DNA of 64,000 nucleotides from Acanthosoma haemorrhoidale (Eukaryota; Arthropoda; Insecta; Hemiptera; Acanthosomatidae). This document shows, one piece after another, positions 43,901 to 55,419 of this stretch; positions within the stretch are counted from its first letter, which is position 1; each line of letters begins with the position of its first letter. The notes under the pieces are model-generated. The model did no database searches. It saw only the letters and a list, made by a program, of their open reading frames with translations, and was not told where the DNA came from. The DNA is taken from NCBI GenBank assembly GCA_930367205.1, contig OV884014.1, positions 77,603,104-77,667,103 on the forward strand. Reading direction: 5' to 3'. A program made the translations under genes and the position numbers.

Positions 43901-46900
43901 TTTAAATGTTCATTTAATAAGTATCAAAGAGACTCAGTCGGTCAGAGACCTGTACCTCTCATCGATGTTTAATTAATTTATACATTTATGAATATTTAAT
44001 TACTTTATGCCATTATTTTGTTTATAAATAAATATCTTTTAAGTCACAAAAAATAAAATGGTAAAGCTGTTCCAGGACTCAACCAATAATTTTTGTTTGG
44101 CTGAAATAAATGCAAGTAATGCACACCTAGATGTAAGATGAGTATGTTTAAAAAATGTAATAAATTGGTTGGGTATATAAAGGTAATAAATAGTACCTGA
44201 TTCATTTGATGCATCTCCCCAATGAGCTCTGCCCTCGAGGTAGCAACTGCATTCTCGACAACCAAATCCACCTTGTTCTAAACAGGCATTATATAACAAT
44301 ATAAAAGCAAAAACAACATTTACTATTCTAGAATATTTTTGGATAGCTGACCTGAAGAGGAACAGTGATCTGTCCCACAAAAGAGTTAAAAGAAGCCTCT
44401 GCTGATTGGAAGTGGTTCTTGATCTCCTTCCTGGTCTTGTTAAGGCCGATGAGCGCTACTTTGAGTGAGGAGAACCTCCCAGCCCATATCCTGTTGTTCT
44501 CTCGCAGCTCCACAGTCTTGAAGTCAACCAACTCCTTCCAGTCTTTCCCTTCACTTTCCAGCAGGGTGATCTTGTCCAGCAAAGTCTCCTTTTCTTCACT
44601 ATATTCACGCCGCAATCTCTCTATGTTCTCTTTAAAATTTGATAAATCTGAATTGAGAGAGTCATTTATGTTAGAAATTTGATCAAGTTTGTCATTTAAT
44701 GATTTTTGTTCTGCTAGAAGGCTGTTAATTGTAGCATTTTTTTGTTCAAGTTCATCCTTAATAAAGGCCTCCTTTTCATTTATAAGTAATTCTAAATCTA
44801 AAATTTTATTAAGTAGCTCTTCTTTTTTTATATTACTTTTTGATTCATGCTGCTCACCGTATAGTTCTTTTATATTTATAAAGATTTCGCTCAAATCTTG
44901 AGGTAGGAGGTCTGCAATCTCTTTGACTTGTGCCGATGTAAGCGGGAGTTGTTCAGTTCGGCAGAGATGAAAGAGAGAAGAAATAACCTCCTTGAGGTTG
45001 GATACGGAACTGCTAAGGCGGTTGACTTCTGCCTTAAGTAGTATTCCCTCATTAGATAGCCTATCATTATCTTCGCTGAGCCTGATTAGTTCTGATTTCA
45101 TCTCTTCCTTCTCACCATTCCCAAAAACGTTCAGCTTTTCTAACTCTTTTGATAAAAAACATAATAACGAGTTGTACAATTTTAATTTGTTGAAACTTTT
45201 TTTGATATCCTTGTTGTCAAAATGATCCTCAATCGCTAATTCCTTCAAATTATCAGCAGATTCAGAATTAAGAATCAATATTAACTTTGTTAACTCTTGG
45301 TTTTCTTTCTCTAAGCCAGAATTTAAAGTTTCAATTGCATCATTCAATTCAGAATTTTTCATAGTATTTTCTAGATTGCTAATGACATTTTTAAAGTTAG
45401 TTATCTTTTCTTCAAGAGTGCTAATAACCTCATTCTTCGATTCTGCACCAGAAAGACTGTTACCATACTCACTTTCCAGCGTGGAAACTTTATCAGTTAA
45501 CTTTCTTATTTCTTCTGAATGCTGAGAAAGTAATTTCTCATACTGACATTGCAAATCATTATGTTGTGTTTCAATCGTTTTGTAACTATTAACCTGGTAT
45601 GTGACATCTTCCTTCAATGTAGCGACTTGGTTTTCTAATTTTGTAATGACTGATTGCTTCTCCTTTATCTGCTCGAGCAGATTCTCCTTGAATGTTTTCA
45701 ATTTGATGACTAGGTCGCTATCATAGTTGGCCTGTTCATTGAGCAAGTCTTTTGCTTGTTTACTTAGTTTGTTGTTGTCTATTGCCAAAGCCTCATTGTT
45801 TTCTTGGTACTCATTTATTATTTCTTTAAGGTTTTCCACTTCTTCCTGATACTTATGGTACATTTTGCATGTGACCGCATCCAAACATTTCTTCAAACCT
45901 GCAATATACTCATCGCAGTTTAAGGTTTCGGTGTTGAATTCTTCATCAAAACTGTTTATTTCATGTATCCTGTTCAGTTGAACCCTGAGGCCTTCAACCC
46001 CTTCGATAAAATCCTTGATAAAACGGTCGCTAGTTTCCAGCTTGTGGCAGACAACAAAGAACTCCTCGTCCTTCTGCTTGCAGTCATGCTCTAATTTGTC
46101 CCTGAGTTGTTCGATTACCCCTAACTTCTCTAAAGCTTCGAGCAGCTGCTCCCTAGTCTTTTCCATCACCTGTGCTTCAGTGCTCAGTGTACATTCCATA
46201 TCACTCATTTTTGATTTAAGCTCAATTATATCTCGTTGTTGACGTTCTATTAAATCCTCTTTTTCGGACAATACCTCTAAGGCTTCCTGCAGTTTTTTCT
46301 CAGATTCTTTTGCAATTATTTTGTACTTATCTATTTGAGCAGAGAAGGCATGCAGATCCTGTTGAAGATGAGTAAGCTCGGCGTTGACTGATCGGTTTTG
46401 GTTTGTCGAGTCATAATCACTGTCACCCATATGTTCAGTGGTTGGGTCTACTCCTCCAACTTCGCTTCTAACATGGAACTGCCTCAGTTCTGAAGTCAAC
46501 TCATCGATAACGGCATCCTTTTCCTCTATAATTTTACTTAAAGTCAATTTTTCATTATTTATTGCAGTTATCATATGTTCCTTTAAAGCCCTATCTTCTT
46601 TTAACTTGCCCAGTTCTTGTGTTAAACCATCTGAATTGTCAATCAGGCGTTTGGTTTCTAAACTGACTTTCTCCAAATTGTTCAACATTTTGTCCCTGTC
46701 TGTATTTGCAGCGTCCAATTCCAAGCAAAGTTTTTTAATCCACTTATTGAGGTCGATAGCCTCCTGTTCCATAGTTTCTTTGTCCTTAGTCAAACTTTTG
46801 ATTAAACAATTTGATTTTTCTTTTTCTGATTTTAGAGCTTTATTTTCCATTTGACATAGCTGCAACTCAGCAAAACAATCTTCTCTAGAATCTATAATTT

Positions 46901-49900
46901 CAGCCCATTTTCTAAATTCATCAACAATTATATTATATTTTTTTGATAGAACTGAATTCAAAGCGTTTTGATTCTCAACATACTGGTTTAACATCTCCAC
47001 ATTTACATTCAGATCCTTTTCTATTTCGGATTTTTCCATTTGTATGTTATTGCAGAGCTGTTTTAAGTTATCATTCTGCCTTTTCAACTCTTCATAATCT
47101 TTTTTCATTTTAGTAACTATAAAAAAAAAGTTACTTAAAATTAACTAATCAAGCATCAATATATTTGTTTCTTAAATTTTTAATATTTATTTTCGCAGAA
47201 AAATTAATAGGTTATAAGATTCATCATTTGTACTGATATTGATTAATTCAGGTTAATATAATTACAATAAACACATACCCACAGCCTCGGTTGATAATAT
47301 CAGTTCTTCATTGTCGTTTAAAAGCTTTTTGTATTGACTTTTATAATTTTCAGCTTCATTTACAACATTTTCTTTGAGCTTCAATTCCTCAAAATATATC
47401 CTTTTTTCTTTTTTCAGATCATCAATCTGTTAATCAAAATTACAATTAATGTATGTGCAACCTGTGGGAAGGCAATAAAGGTAATTTTTTTTTGTAATTA
47501 TTGTCTTCCCACATTCTAATTATCCATATAAGTACAAGGAAATGTTCATGAATGGTTAAGATTAACATTTTAACACAACAATAGTGCAACTATCAGCTCA
47601 TCGATCTACATTAACTAGTAGGTGGGATACATATATATATATATAACATGAAGTACATATGTGTGTACTTTATTATGTTTAATAATAATTAATGACTATA
47701 CTTAATTAGTGTGTACTTATGGCGGGCTAACCAGCCTTATACAAATCCATAACATTTGATTAATCTCACTGAAACCTTGCACAATTATCGAGTAGTTACT
47801 GAGGAAGACCACCAGTAGTCTCAAAATCAGAACATTTTTTTAACAGTTTACATCTGTGTGAAGAAGTTGTTTTGAAAGGCCTCATTAGCTAAGATAGTGA
47901 ACTAAGATGGAAATATTAACAACAGGTATTTTACAGGTGAAAAGTAGGGTGATCACATTTTGTTCGTATTTCTGAATGTATATTCTACAAAAGCGGTCAT
48001 AAAAATCCTAGCTAATAATGTATAACTGTTGTGGAATGATTACAAAACACTGTTAAAAATGTTGCCGCGGTATTAGAGCAGCACCTGTCTGACGTAGAGA
48101 AGGTGTCCAAACTATAACTCATGACAGTGCCCACACACAATCTGGTGAAAAGCAAATCTTCCTCCTATAGAGTCTCCAATTAGTGTTATTATCCTAGGCC
48201 AACGAAATAAAGTGTATTGGGGCACCATTAGTACCACTGACATAATTTTTAAAATAATAGCTCCAACCAATGTAACAATGGTCTTAAAACCGATAATAGC
48301 TAATGGCAATAAAAATAATTGACATAATTTAAAATTTCAAGACAGGCACAGGAAGGGATTAACACTATTGCAGTTTCTCAAGTTGAACAAAGCAATCACA
48401 AAACAAAAGACCAGTGCAATGCACACATGCATTGAGTATCGTTAACTCTCCCCTCTCCTGTCATTCAATAAATTTTGTTTAACTTCAGAAAGTAATCTCT
48501 GGAAAGAAATCTGTTTTACCTCCCCAACAAAATTGATATAAATATTTATGCTTAGTTGTTCATTTATTTTGTGGTCTTGAAATATGACTAAATAACCTCT
48601 AAAAGAGCTCTGTATGACAAACTAATGACTTTAATAACTAACTGAAGCAAACTACCTCCATGGCAAGTTTCAGTTTATGATCGGTGAGGGCGGCCAACAT
48701 CTCTTCTGCAGTCTTGAATTGTCTTTCTAACGTTCCAACCTGTAGAACAAATATCCAACTGTATTATTCACATTAAGTGTATTAAATATGCCAATATCAG
48801 AACTTGTATACACACATACCCTCTCTTTTAGTTGTAGGTTTTCATTATGAAGTACTTTATTGCTGTTTATCACCTCTGTGGAGCAAAGCCAAATATAATT
48901 TAGAAATATTAGGTACAAACTCATAGTGATTTATATATAATACTACAACACAAACTATTCGATCATTACCTATCAAATAAACTATTTTATTTTAATAAAG
49001 TTAATGTATAATTTATTTTCTGGTAGCCACTTATTTACTTTTTTTATATAATCTGACCCATAGGCTACTTAAGGGCAGATTAGTATGACCTACCTAGATG
49101 TTTCTTTCAATAAACTACTCTGTAATGTTTTGACAGAGTTTGCTGTCCCAGGTTATAATACAAAACACAGCACTATCAACCCTTTATATGGAAGTTGGAG
49201 GCAGCAGAAAATGTCATTTTTGTACATCTTAACTTGGACCATGTAAGGGTAAAGATGCGCTGGGACATAGGAATAAGCAAATAAACTTTTTCTAGTCAAC
49301 CAAAAAAATATTATGAAGCCTTCTTCAAAGAATAATCGTGGAAGCATGACACCAGTTACTAACTATCAGGGTAACTAAATGTTATCACACACTAAAAAAA
49401 AGTGTCATTTTTGAGTAGCATGTTCTTTGATGACTGCACACCTTATATAATAAATTTTAAATAAAGTTATTTACAAATATTACATAAGAAAATTTTTAAA
49501 ATGATTTTGCTAGATTACCATCACGAGCATTCTTGGCTTTCTGGGCTATGGCCAAGGCTGATTTGTACTTTTCGATTAACTTTTCATGAGACAAACCTTG
49601 GTCCTCTCCAGAACCCTAAAAAAGTTAAAACTGTTAATGAATACTGTAATCTATATTTAATTTATTAATAATAAAAAAAGTAAATTAAACTTATAATGTA
49701 TAAAATCTCATGAGGGTCCTTGACAACTAAACATTAAAATGGAATAAATAATAATAAAAAATTAATAAATATATATACATATACAGTATTGAGTTTTGTG
49801 ATCTCGATGCTCCAAATAAAATGTTGCCTCAATGGTCTCTTGTAGACTGCGCAATTATGAGATTCTATGATGGCATGCATGCGCTGCTACGAAGTGAAGT

Positions 49901-51596
49901 AAAAATAATAGGTATGAGGTTATACGCAGAAATTAGAGGTGCAAGGAAATACAAAGTGTAAGGGACCTCATGTAAAATAAGTTTGACCATCCGCAAACCG
50001 GAACAAATTCTCATCAATATATCTCTTCTTAGAACAATTCCAAAAATTGACTACCTCTCATTTAATCTCTAAACCACTCTCTCAAGTAACTATTAACTGC
50101 ATTTCCTGCTGTTACATTCACTTGTTTTGAATTTCAACCTTTTATAATTTATTTTATTTTATTTAATACTTAATATAATAGATTAATCCTTCTTTCAAAT
50201 CACTTCTTAAAAATAACATAACAATGGCCTCTAGATTTTATTTAATTCAAAATAAGGTTAATAGACTCTATAGCTTGCCCATGAAAATCTACTAATAATT
50301 GGTAGAGAAAAAAAATCAATTTTTGAAGTGTCCTACTCCACAGATGAATAGATTTTTATCATGCAACAGTTCATGCTACCATTTTAAAGTTTACTGTGCT
50401 AGTCAACAAGACGTTGTCAGCCTCTTACAGTAAGCGACTTCTAGACAATGAACTGTGGGCTGACTCTAAAAAAACTTTTTTCCTCCTACCACGGATTGAT
50501 ATCCCTGACAGGGTTCTCTCATGGACCTAGTGCATTGGTAGCCTTGGAGGTCCTAGTATTTTTTGTAGTCTGGCGTGAAGCGTACATATTCAAGTGCAGT
50601 TGGGCTTTCTGCACTGGTCAACACACCTTGACTAATTCTGTTAAACCAATTTTATTATTCTCATTTTTTTTTTAAATTTATACGATGAATGTTTACTATC
50701 AATCTAATACCCATTTATAAAAGGTTATGTAAAATATTCACAATTTACCTACTTTTAAAACTATATACAAAAGGTTGCCTTATTTATTATCTTACAACTA
50801 TTTACATTTTAATTTATACTCATTTAATTCATAAGTAACTTAAACCACCTGTATCTAAATTAGTCTTATCTAAGTGTGTAACGAGTCTATATCTAAATTT
50901 AAAACTTATTCCTTAATTTAGATTTGCACAGAGCTTCCTCAACATCTCATAGCCTTTGTATTAATCACCCTGATCACAGATCCCTGATTTCAACTCAGTG
51001 CCCACCCTTATGAAAAATAATCTTTGTCCTTTGACAAATTTTGAAGAATTACAAAATTGTCAATTACATGGACCATTGTCTGGCAAATGGATACACATCA
51101 TAATAACAGATAATTATGTTTTTAGATAATCAAAACAGAATATGAAGTCAGTATATATTTACTTAAAGTACATATTATGCCATAAAGCAGGTAAGCTAAT
51201 TCCTAGTAAACATAAACCAATAGACTACATGGCAGCTCACTCTGCCCGATGTTGGAAAGATATCTTGCAAGGTATCAAAAAAAAAAAATTGTTAAAAGAT
51301 TTGATAATAAGATGGCTGGTATTCATACACTAATAAATAAGAGTTACAGTATCCACACGAGGACCAGGTTCGAGCCCTAGCTCTGTCAAAATATTTTTAT
51401 TTGTGGACAATTAGTAGCTGTTTTATTTTATTTATTTCATAAGTTTAAATAAATATGGAAACTAATTTATATCAAATAATGAACACTATTACTAGGCCAA
51501 AATTTGAGAGCATTGTATTTAGTTTATGAAAGACAGCTATCAAAATTTGTAAATGGTTTAAAATACCTTCTGCCCAGCAGGTTGAAAAGTTGCCAT
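28978..51596 (-). CDS. Gcc2: GRIP-domain golgin, GCC2/GCC185 family, complete, 21 coding exons
   Basis: Long coiled-coil tether of the trans-Golgi, which captures endosome-derived vesicles; the GRIP domain binds Arl1/Rab-type GTPases. Coding exons (minus) are 51596-51567, 49615-49519, 48875-48820, 48739-48656, 47426-47279, 47116-44352, 44277-44197, 43195-42964, 42876-42788, 41713-41570, 40167-39989, 39158-38954, 37857-37690, 36548-36342, 35853-35624, 34008-33828, 32656-32471, 31847-31757, 31405-31116, 30962-30854 and 29030-28978. Phases agree at every junction and sum to 5,625 bp, or 1,874 residues. The start is MATFQPAGQK. Most of the protein is Glu/Lys/Leu-rich coiled coil. A segment near EEYDSYKLRAQSIL is typical of GCC2. 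The GRIP domain (about 1811-1858) has EYLKN with the key Tyr at 1814 and LLKLSPEE. The tail GWGSYLPAWTGL parallels the vertebrate GCC2 C-terminus and argues against GCC1 or golgin-245. A poly-A signal lies at 28891-28886. Small first exons are the least certain part. Confidence 0.93.
29031..30853. other. Last intron of the golgin gene, with transposon and unclassified fragments
   Basis: This 1.8-kb intron separates the GRIP exon from the 17-residue tail exon. It contains a LINE-like stretch at about 29380-29650 and a GC-richer open segment at about 30381-30603, both described separately. The remainder is AT-rich and featureless. Confidence 0.7.
29380..29650 (+). mobile_element. Possible LINE fragment (segment before the reverse transcriptase palm)
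   Basis: A broken plus-strand frame reads IKFLKLHLSNILSRLLSIL after a region resembling AIKSxxSSxxPAGT. This is the pattern of the linker that precedes the DYRPISLL motif in CR1/Jockey-type elements. Stops are present and the palm motifs are missing. It may belong to the same family as the copies at 28020-28580 and 63590-64000. The call rests on motif order only. Confidence 0.5.
32990..33195 (-). mobile_element. LINE C-terminal remnant in a golgin intron
   Basis: A 61-codon minus-strand frame includes IRTNKELQEMFGDRTIVDDM followed by HLRHIIGKW. This resembles the conserved C-terminal segment of many arthropod LINE ORF2 proteins (RTNxELxxxYxxxDIV... LRWxGHIxR). It is not an exon of the surrounding golgin: the flanking exons already join in phase, and the segment has no coiled-coil character. 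Confidence 0.55.
34880..35530 (+). other. A-rich, lysine-coding stretch, possible transposon ORF1 relic
   Basis: On the plus strand an A-rich region begins near MENKTKIPVTWTNWG (about 34888) and continues as Lys/Glu/Asn-rich broken frames. It includes the 33-bp minisatellite at 35047-35185 and a stretch rich in Arg, Lys and Glu around 35390-35440. Some LINE ORF1 proteins have this composition. The identification is weak, and simple A-rich DNA is an alternative. Confidence 0.25.
35047..35185. repeat. 33-bp minisatellite, four copies
   Basis: Copies begin at 35047, 35080, 35113 and 35147, with a further partial start at 35180. The first two units read in frame as an 11-residue repeat, NLKSDAFTDET. 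Later units carry stops and one extra base. It lies in the intron between golgin exons 35853-35624 and 34008-33828. Confidence 0.88.
36841..37365. repeat. Degenerate tandem repeat, about 86-123 bp period
   Basis: A core resembling TTTGGCACAAATACT recurs at about 36841, 36941, 37029, 37115, 37238 and 37335. It is usually followed by an AGCA...GAAAA-type segment and a pyrimidine-rich stretch. Copies are strongly diverged. It lies in a golgin intron. Confidence 0.6.
39280..39540 (+). mobile_element. Possible LINE C-terminal fragment in a golgin intron
   Basis: A plus-strand stretch reads DFPHIDYAPALIRYTLTLSL, which recalls the conserved YPHLDYG segment after the thumb of LINE reverse transcriptases. 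The block is less AT-rich than the intron around it and lacks other motifs. Confidence 0.35.
42190..42540 (+). mobile_element. Mariner-family transposase remnant in a golgin intron
   Basis: Broken plus-strand frames give, in order, a QDNSCPHIS-like segment carrying the second catalytic Asp region, then NELLSNPLHHIVQTSRHQIT, which corresponds to the mariner WExLxHPPYSPDLAPSDYHLF block. After that come segments matching KKFHKFAEVEIPMQEF and EEQAERWPTIV. This is the C-terminal third of a mariner transposase. Stops and frameshifts are numerous, and no terminal inverted repeats were located. The element sits between golgin exons 42876-42788 and 41713-41570. Confidence 0.8.
51345..51400 (+). other. 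tRNA B-box-like sequence, possible SINE relic
   Basis: The stretch around 51367 contains GGTTCGAGCCC, a perfect RNA polymerase III B-box pattern. No matching A-box, cloverleaf or poly-A tail was found, so it is at most the T-arm of a tRNA-derived SINE. It lies in the first intron of the golgin gene. Confidence 0.35.
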
Positions 51597-51619
51597 GTTT
51601 GTCAGAATATTAGCACTAT

Positions 51620-53720
51620 ATTGAGACATACATGGCCAAACCTTTCTTGATTATTGCTAAGTATAATTAGTTGTGCTGGGCTCTTGATCAGTGAACTTGA
51701 TGACAAATAAAATAAGATAACAGCGGAGGAGGTTCCAGTACCTTTGCCTCAGATCTGTCAAAGTATCTTGTCAATAATTAATTTGGTTTGTTATTAAATT
51801 CATATTTTGTTTTAAAGGTGTTATATAAATATTTTGTTTTTTAAGCAGTTTATATTATCCATCGATTCAAAATTTCAATATATTATATATTAAAATTTTC
51901 ATGTCCGCTTATTTTGTGCTGGATCCATGGAGAATCTTAGGTCTGCAATGAACGAAGATTACTGATCGCATAGTATTTCTTTTGTGTTGGAATTCCTAAT
52001 TTTTACAAAAATAATCAAATCAATTATTTAGCTAGTTATAGAATTAAAAGGGATTATATAATTTTTTCAGCATGCTCTGCGTGCGGAATTAAACGGTATT
52101 CTAATATGTATTTTATGCCAGGGTTTCGCCCGTGATTTTATTGTCAAGTTCTATTTGTTAAACAATTGCGTTTGTATTTCCATTTAGCTATAATAAATTT
52201 GACGTAAAATGTAATTGTTCGTAGTATAGTACTCGAACAAATCTATGTATTCTGTTTACTTTTGATTTTTGTATTGTACAATTCATGGAACTTTATGATT
52301 TATCAATTAATTAATAACATTTCTAAATATTCACCAATCTTCTCCGATTTGATTTAGTCAATAATAATTATTAATTTATACTGGAAGGCTGGATTTTTAA
52401 ACTTTTATGCCCTATTTCCTAATTATAGTTAGCTTATAAGATACTTGAGAAAGGTGGTATATCCGCCAAAAGTGCTCCTATCATTGTAAAATAAATTGTG
52501 GTTAGACCAGAGGAGGTGTATATTTATCTATTAATTTTGGTAATATATATAGTTGACTAGGGATGTGTACAGTGAATTTTCATTATATATTATTATTAAA
52601 CCTACAACCTATCAAAAGATGAAAAGTTAACTTAAAAACAATTATTTTAAACAAGCTATAAAACTGAAATTCTAAGTTCAAAACAAATGACTTAAATGGA
52701 TTTGTTTTTATGATCCTAATGTTGTAATGGCTTTTATCATCAATTATTAGACTGGAGAATTCAACATCATAATGCATTTCCTGTACTTACACTGCCTCTA
52801 AAGAAGCTTATTTTGCTAACTTGACCTTTCGTGCTATGGATTATATTATAATTTATGGCTAAGGTTTATTTAACTAGGTTAACAAATTGCATGGATTTTC
52901 AATAAATATAAATTTAACTAGTATGAAATCAATCACGTGAGCACGAGCATAGTCGTCCAACTTATATTGTTACTATGTTGTAGTTAACTATATCATTACA
53001 GTATTCGGTAAAGAAATCACCCAGAATTCATAATTTTAGCATAGCTTCTCCGGGGGTAGGTATTAGTAATATGTACCGGTAACATATTTTGGGGGAAATA
53101 ACAATTTTATCCTAGTATTGTTAGACTTCCTTTTTTTTTTAATTAAAAATGTCTCTTAACTTGATGCATTCATTGATCGCGTTTGTCATACTTTCTGATA
53201 TCCCATGGCCCAATAAAAAAATCATAGCCTAGAGATTTTATGGAAAACAGTAATTGTAGTTAGAACTTTGAGCAGATTAACTGCTCATAACATGAGAACA
53301 AACTTTATAACATTTATGAATATATTTTCTGGTTACATCTAACTTCTCATATTATTCAATTATATATAATAGCAACTCCTATTTCATTTATTATGAAAAT
53401 TGCATATTTTTATTAATCGCGGTTGCTTTTATAATTAGGTTTGAAAATATATGTCAGCCCATGGTTTAATTGTATATACTACAGTTTCAATCGCTAGACC
53501 GCTTTCTTCATGTAAGATAGTTAATGTGATAGCTGCCACATCTGTATTTTATTAGTAAAAATATTGGTAGTTACTTTGATTTTCAAACTTGAAAAAACAG
53601 TGATAATTGAAATGTAATCATTGATAAATATGGGTGATACCTTGTTTGCTAGCTATAACCGCAGTGTAAATATTTGTCCTATTTTACACCTAAGCAAATT
53701 CTGCTATTAATTATTTTTAG
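51620..53720. other. Spacer upstream of the golgin gene
   Basis: AT-rich DNA with no exon recognised. The golgin 5' UTR and promoter must begin in the left part, but I see no TATA, initiator or CpG-rich block that would place the start. A run of T lies at 53131-53140. Confidence 0.45.
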
Positions 53721-53725
53721 ACAAG

Positions 53726-54353
53726 ATGGTGGAAACAGCGGCTGACAAAAGGCATCAGTTAGAAATAATCAAAAAAGGAACTACAACCTTGATTCAGTAG
53801 AATTTGTTTCCACAAGAAAGCTTTATGAAAATTTATTGGAAAGAAGACCCCTAAGACAGTCTACCCTAAGGTTACTACAGAGAAGAGCGGAAGAACTTTT
53901 GTTTATTTAAAGAAAAAAACAAAATCTTGCCCTAATTATAAAAAAGTACAAAAACATCAAAGCAAATGGAAATTCTGTCCCTTGTTGCAGTCAGGTGCGA
54001 TAGTCATCATTCTTCTTAGCTGGACTTCACAAGAGTGAGGGGGCAGTCATCTTGAAGAATCTGGCCAGTGGATTGATCCTGGTTTCTGGGTCTCGCACTT
54101 TGAATGGAGTGCCTCTTAGAAGAATCCACCCCAACTATGGAATTACTCTGTCTCATGAATTTCAAGGCTAAAAAGGCCAAGATGAATGATGGGAAGATCT
54201 TTCACCGATCAGAGGAAAGCCGCTCAGAAAGATTTGGACCAACAAGTTTTGGCAGCTATCAAGAGGCACGAATATCCATTACTCCTCAGGAAATATTTGT
54301 GTACCACTTTTGGCCTGAGAAGCAGACAAACCTTCACCAAATAAACTTTTAAT
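53726..54353 (+). pseudogene. RpL6: Ribosomal protein L6 processed pseudogene
   Basis: Intronless plus-strand relic of the large-subunit ribosomal protein eL6. After a candidate start MVETAADKRHQ (53726), frames switch repeatedly. The clearest part, from about 53999, reads IVIILLAGLHKSEGAVILKN then LASGLILVSGSRTLNGVPLRR, the signature VLILLAGRHKGKRVVFLK...LNRVPLRR block of eL6. Further on QRKAAQKDLDQQVLAAIK and FGLRSRQ match the C-terminal part. At least two frameshifts and in-frame stops break it. The lack of introns indicates reverse transcription of an mRNA. No poly-A tail remains. A native RpL6 locus must lie elsewhere. Confidence 0.85.
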
Positions 54354-54497
54354 GTACTGTGGACTTGTTTTGTAAAGTTAATTTTTGTTTTGCTATTGAT
54401 TTCACTGATATTAATAGATATTAGCCAAAGAAAAATGTACTAGCATGTACATGTACAGGAACTACTAGCTGTACTGGCAGGATTGATAAAATATTCC

Positions 54498-54540
54498 TCA
54501 ATTTTCAGTCGGGAGCTCTACCACCTGAGCTAGCCCACAC
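54498..54540 (-). other. tRNA-like 5' half (A-box region)
   Basis: On the minus strand the order is TGTGGGC, TA, GCTC, AGGTGGTA, GAGC, T, CCCGA and CTGAAAA, which follows the 5' half of a tRNA: acceptor strand, D arm and start of the anticodon arm. The anticodon position would be GAA (Phe-like). The 3' half of the anticodon stem is degraded and no T arm or B-box follows. It is a truncated tRNA copy or the head of a tRNA-derived SINE, not a working tRNA gene. Confidence 0.6.
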
Positions 54541-54639
54541 AAGTGATGAACATTTCATCATGAATTCTTCTTGGCCAAACTTTCGCAAAGACCTGAAGAA
54601 AGGGGTCACTTTTGCCCACCCCCTCCAAGCCTTCTGTTC

Positions 54640-55400
54640 TCACCGTGATGGATTGCTTTACAGTCTTTGCGAGAGTTCATATTGAGAATATCATCACTGA
54701 AGAGACTGATTTTTAAGACTCCAAGCCCCACAGAACCGATTTTAGTAAGAAAGTTCCACCTTTAACTAGAGATAAAAAAATTATCCAAAATTAATTTCTA
54801 AGGGAACACCTACATTGGGATATGATACAGTGGAGCTCAGTCTTATTTACAGATGAGTCCAAATTTAATTTTCACTCAAATGATGGATGCAATCAAGTAT
54901 GGTAGGAGGAGATACAATGAACGCTACATATAGCAACCATGCAAGTTTCTATTCCCTTTAGACGGTGGTTTGTGGATGGATTTCCACGGAAGGAAAACTA
55001 ATTCATTAATTTTACGGAGTGGTTCTTTGACAGCTCTACGTTACACAAATGAATTACTGTGGTAGCTCCTCTAGCTAAGCTGCAGCTGAAGCTAAGGGTG
55101 AGAGTTTTATCCTCATGAAAGACGGAGTCCTTGCACACACAACCAGGATTGCTATGGAGTTTTAGAGGACATTGAAATTCAATCGCCAGCAGATAGTCCC
55201 GACCTTAATCCGATCGAGCACCTATGGGACTTACCTTAGACGTCATGTCAAGGGCCGATTGAACCAGCCTCAGAATCTCACAAATTTGGAAGCAATATTG
55301 CACGAAGAGTAGGAACAAATTTCCCAAGTTCACGGCCGAAATGTTATACGGAGTTAGTACTAATGATCGTTTTTATAAATTAAATAGAAAAGTAAAAAAA
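54640..55400 (+). mobile_element. Dead Tc1-like transposon, transposase remnant
   Basis: Broken plus-strand frames follow the Tc1 transposase order: LTRDKKIIQ, then REHLHWDMIQWSSVLFTDES with the first catalytic Asp, ILMKDGVLAHTT with the second, then PADSPDLNPIEHLWD with the catalytic Glu at about 34 residues' spacing. The C-terminal part includes GRLNQPQNLTNLEAIL and EQISQVHGRNVI. Multiple stops and frameshifts make it inactive. The N-terminal DNA-binding domain and the terminal inverted repeats were not found. It lies directly beyond the RpL6 pseudogene. Confidence 0.88.
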
Positions 55401-55419
55401 TTGAATTTTTAAGTTAGTA

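Noticed and set aside
44365..46854. Several plus-strand Ser/Leu/Phe-rich frames
   Set aside because: They are antisense shadows of the large coiled-coil golgin exon, where Glu/Lys codons read as Ser/Phe/Leu on the other strand.
48112..48309. 65-codon minus-strand hydrophobic frame in a golgin intron
   Set aside because: No splice sites fit it and no family was recognised. Weak resemblance to a transposase C-terminus was not convincing.
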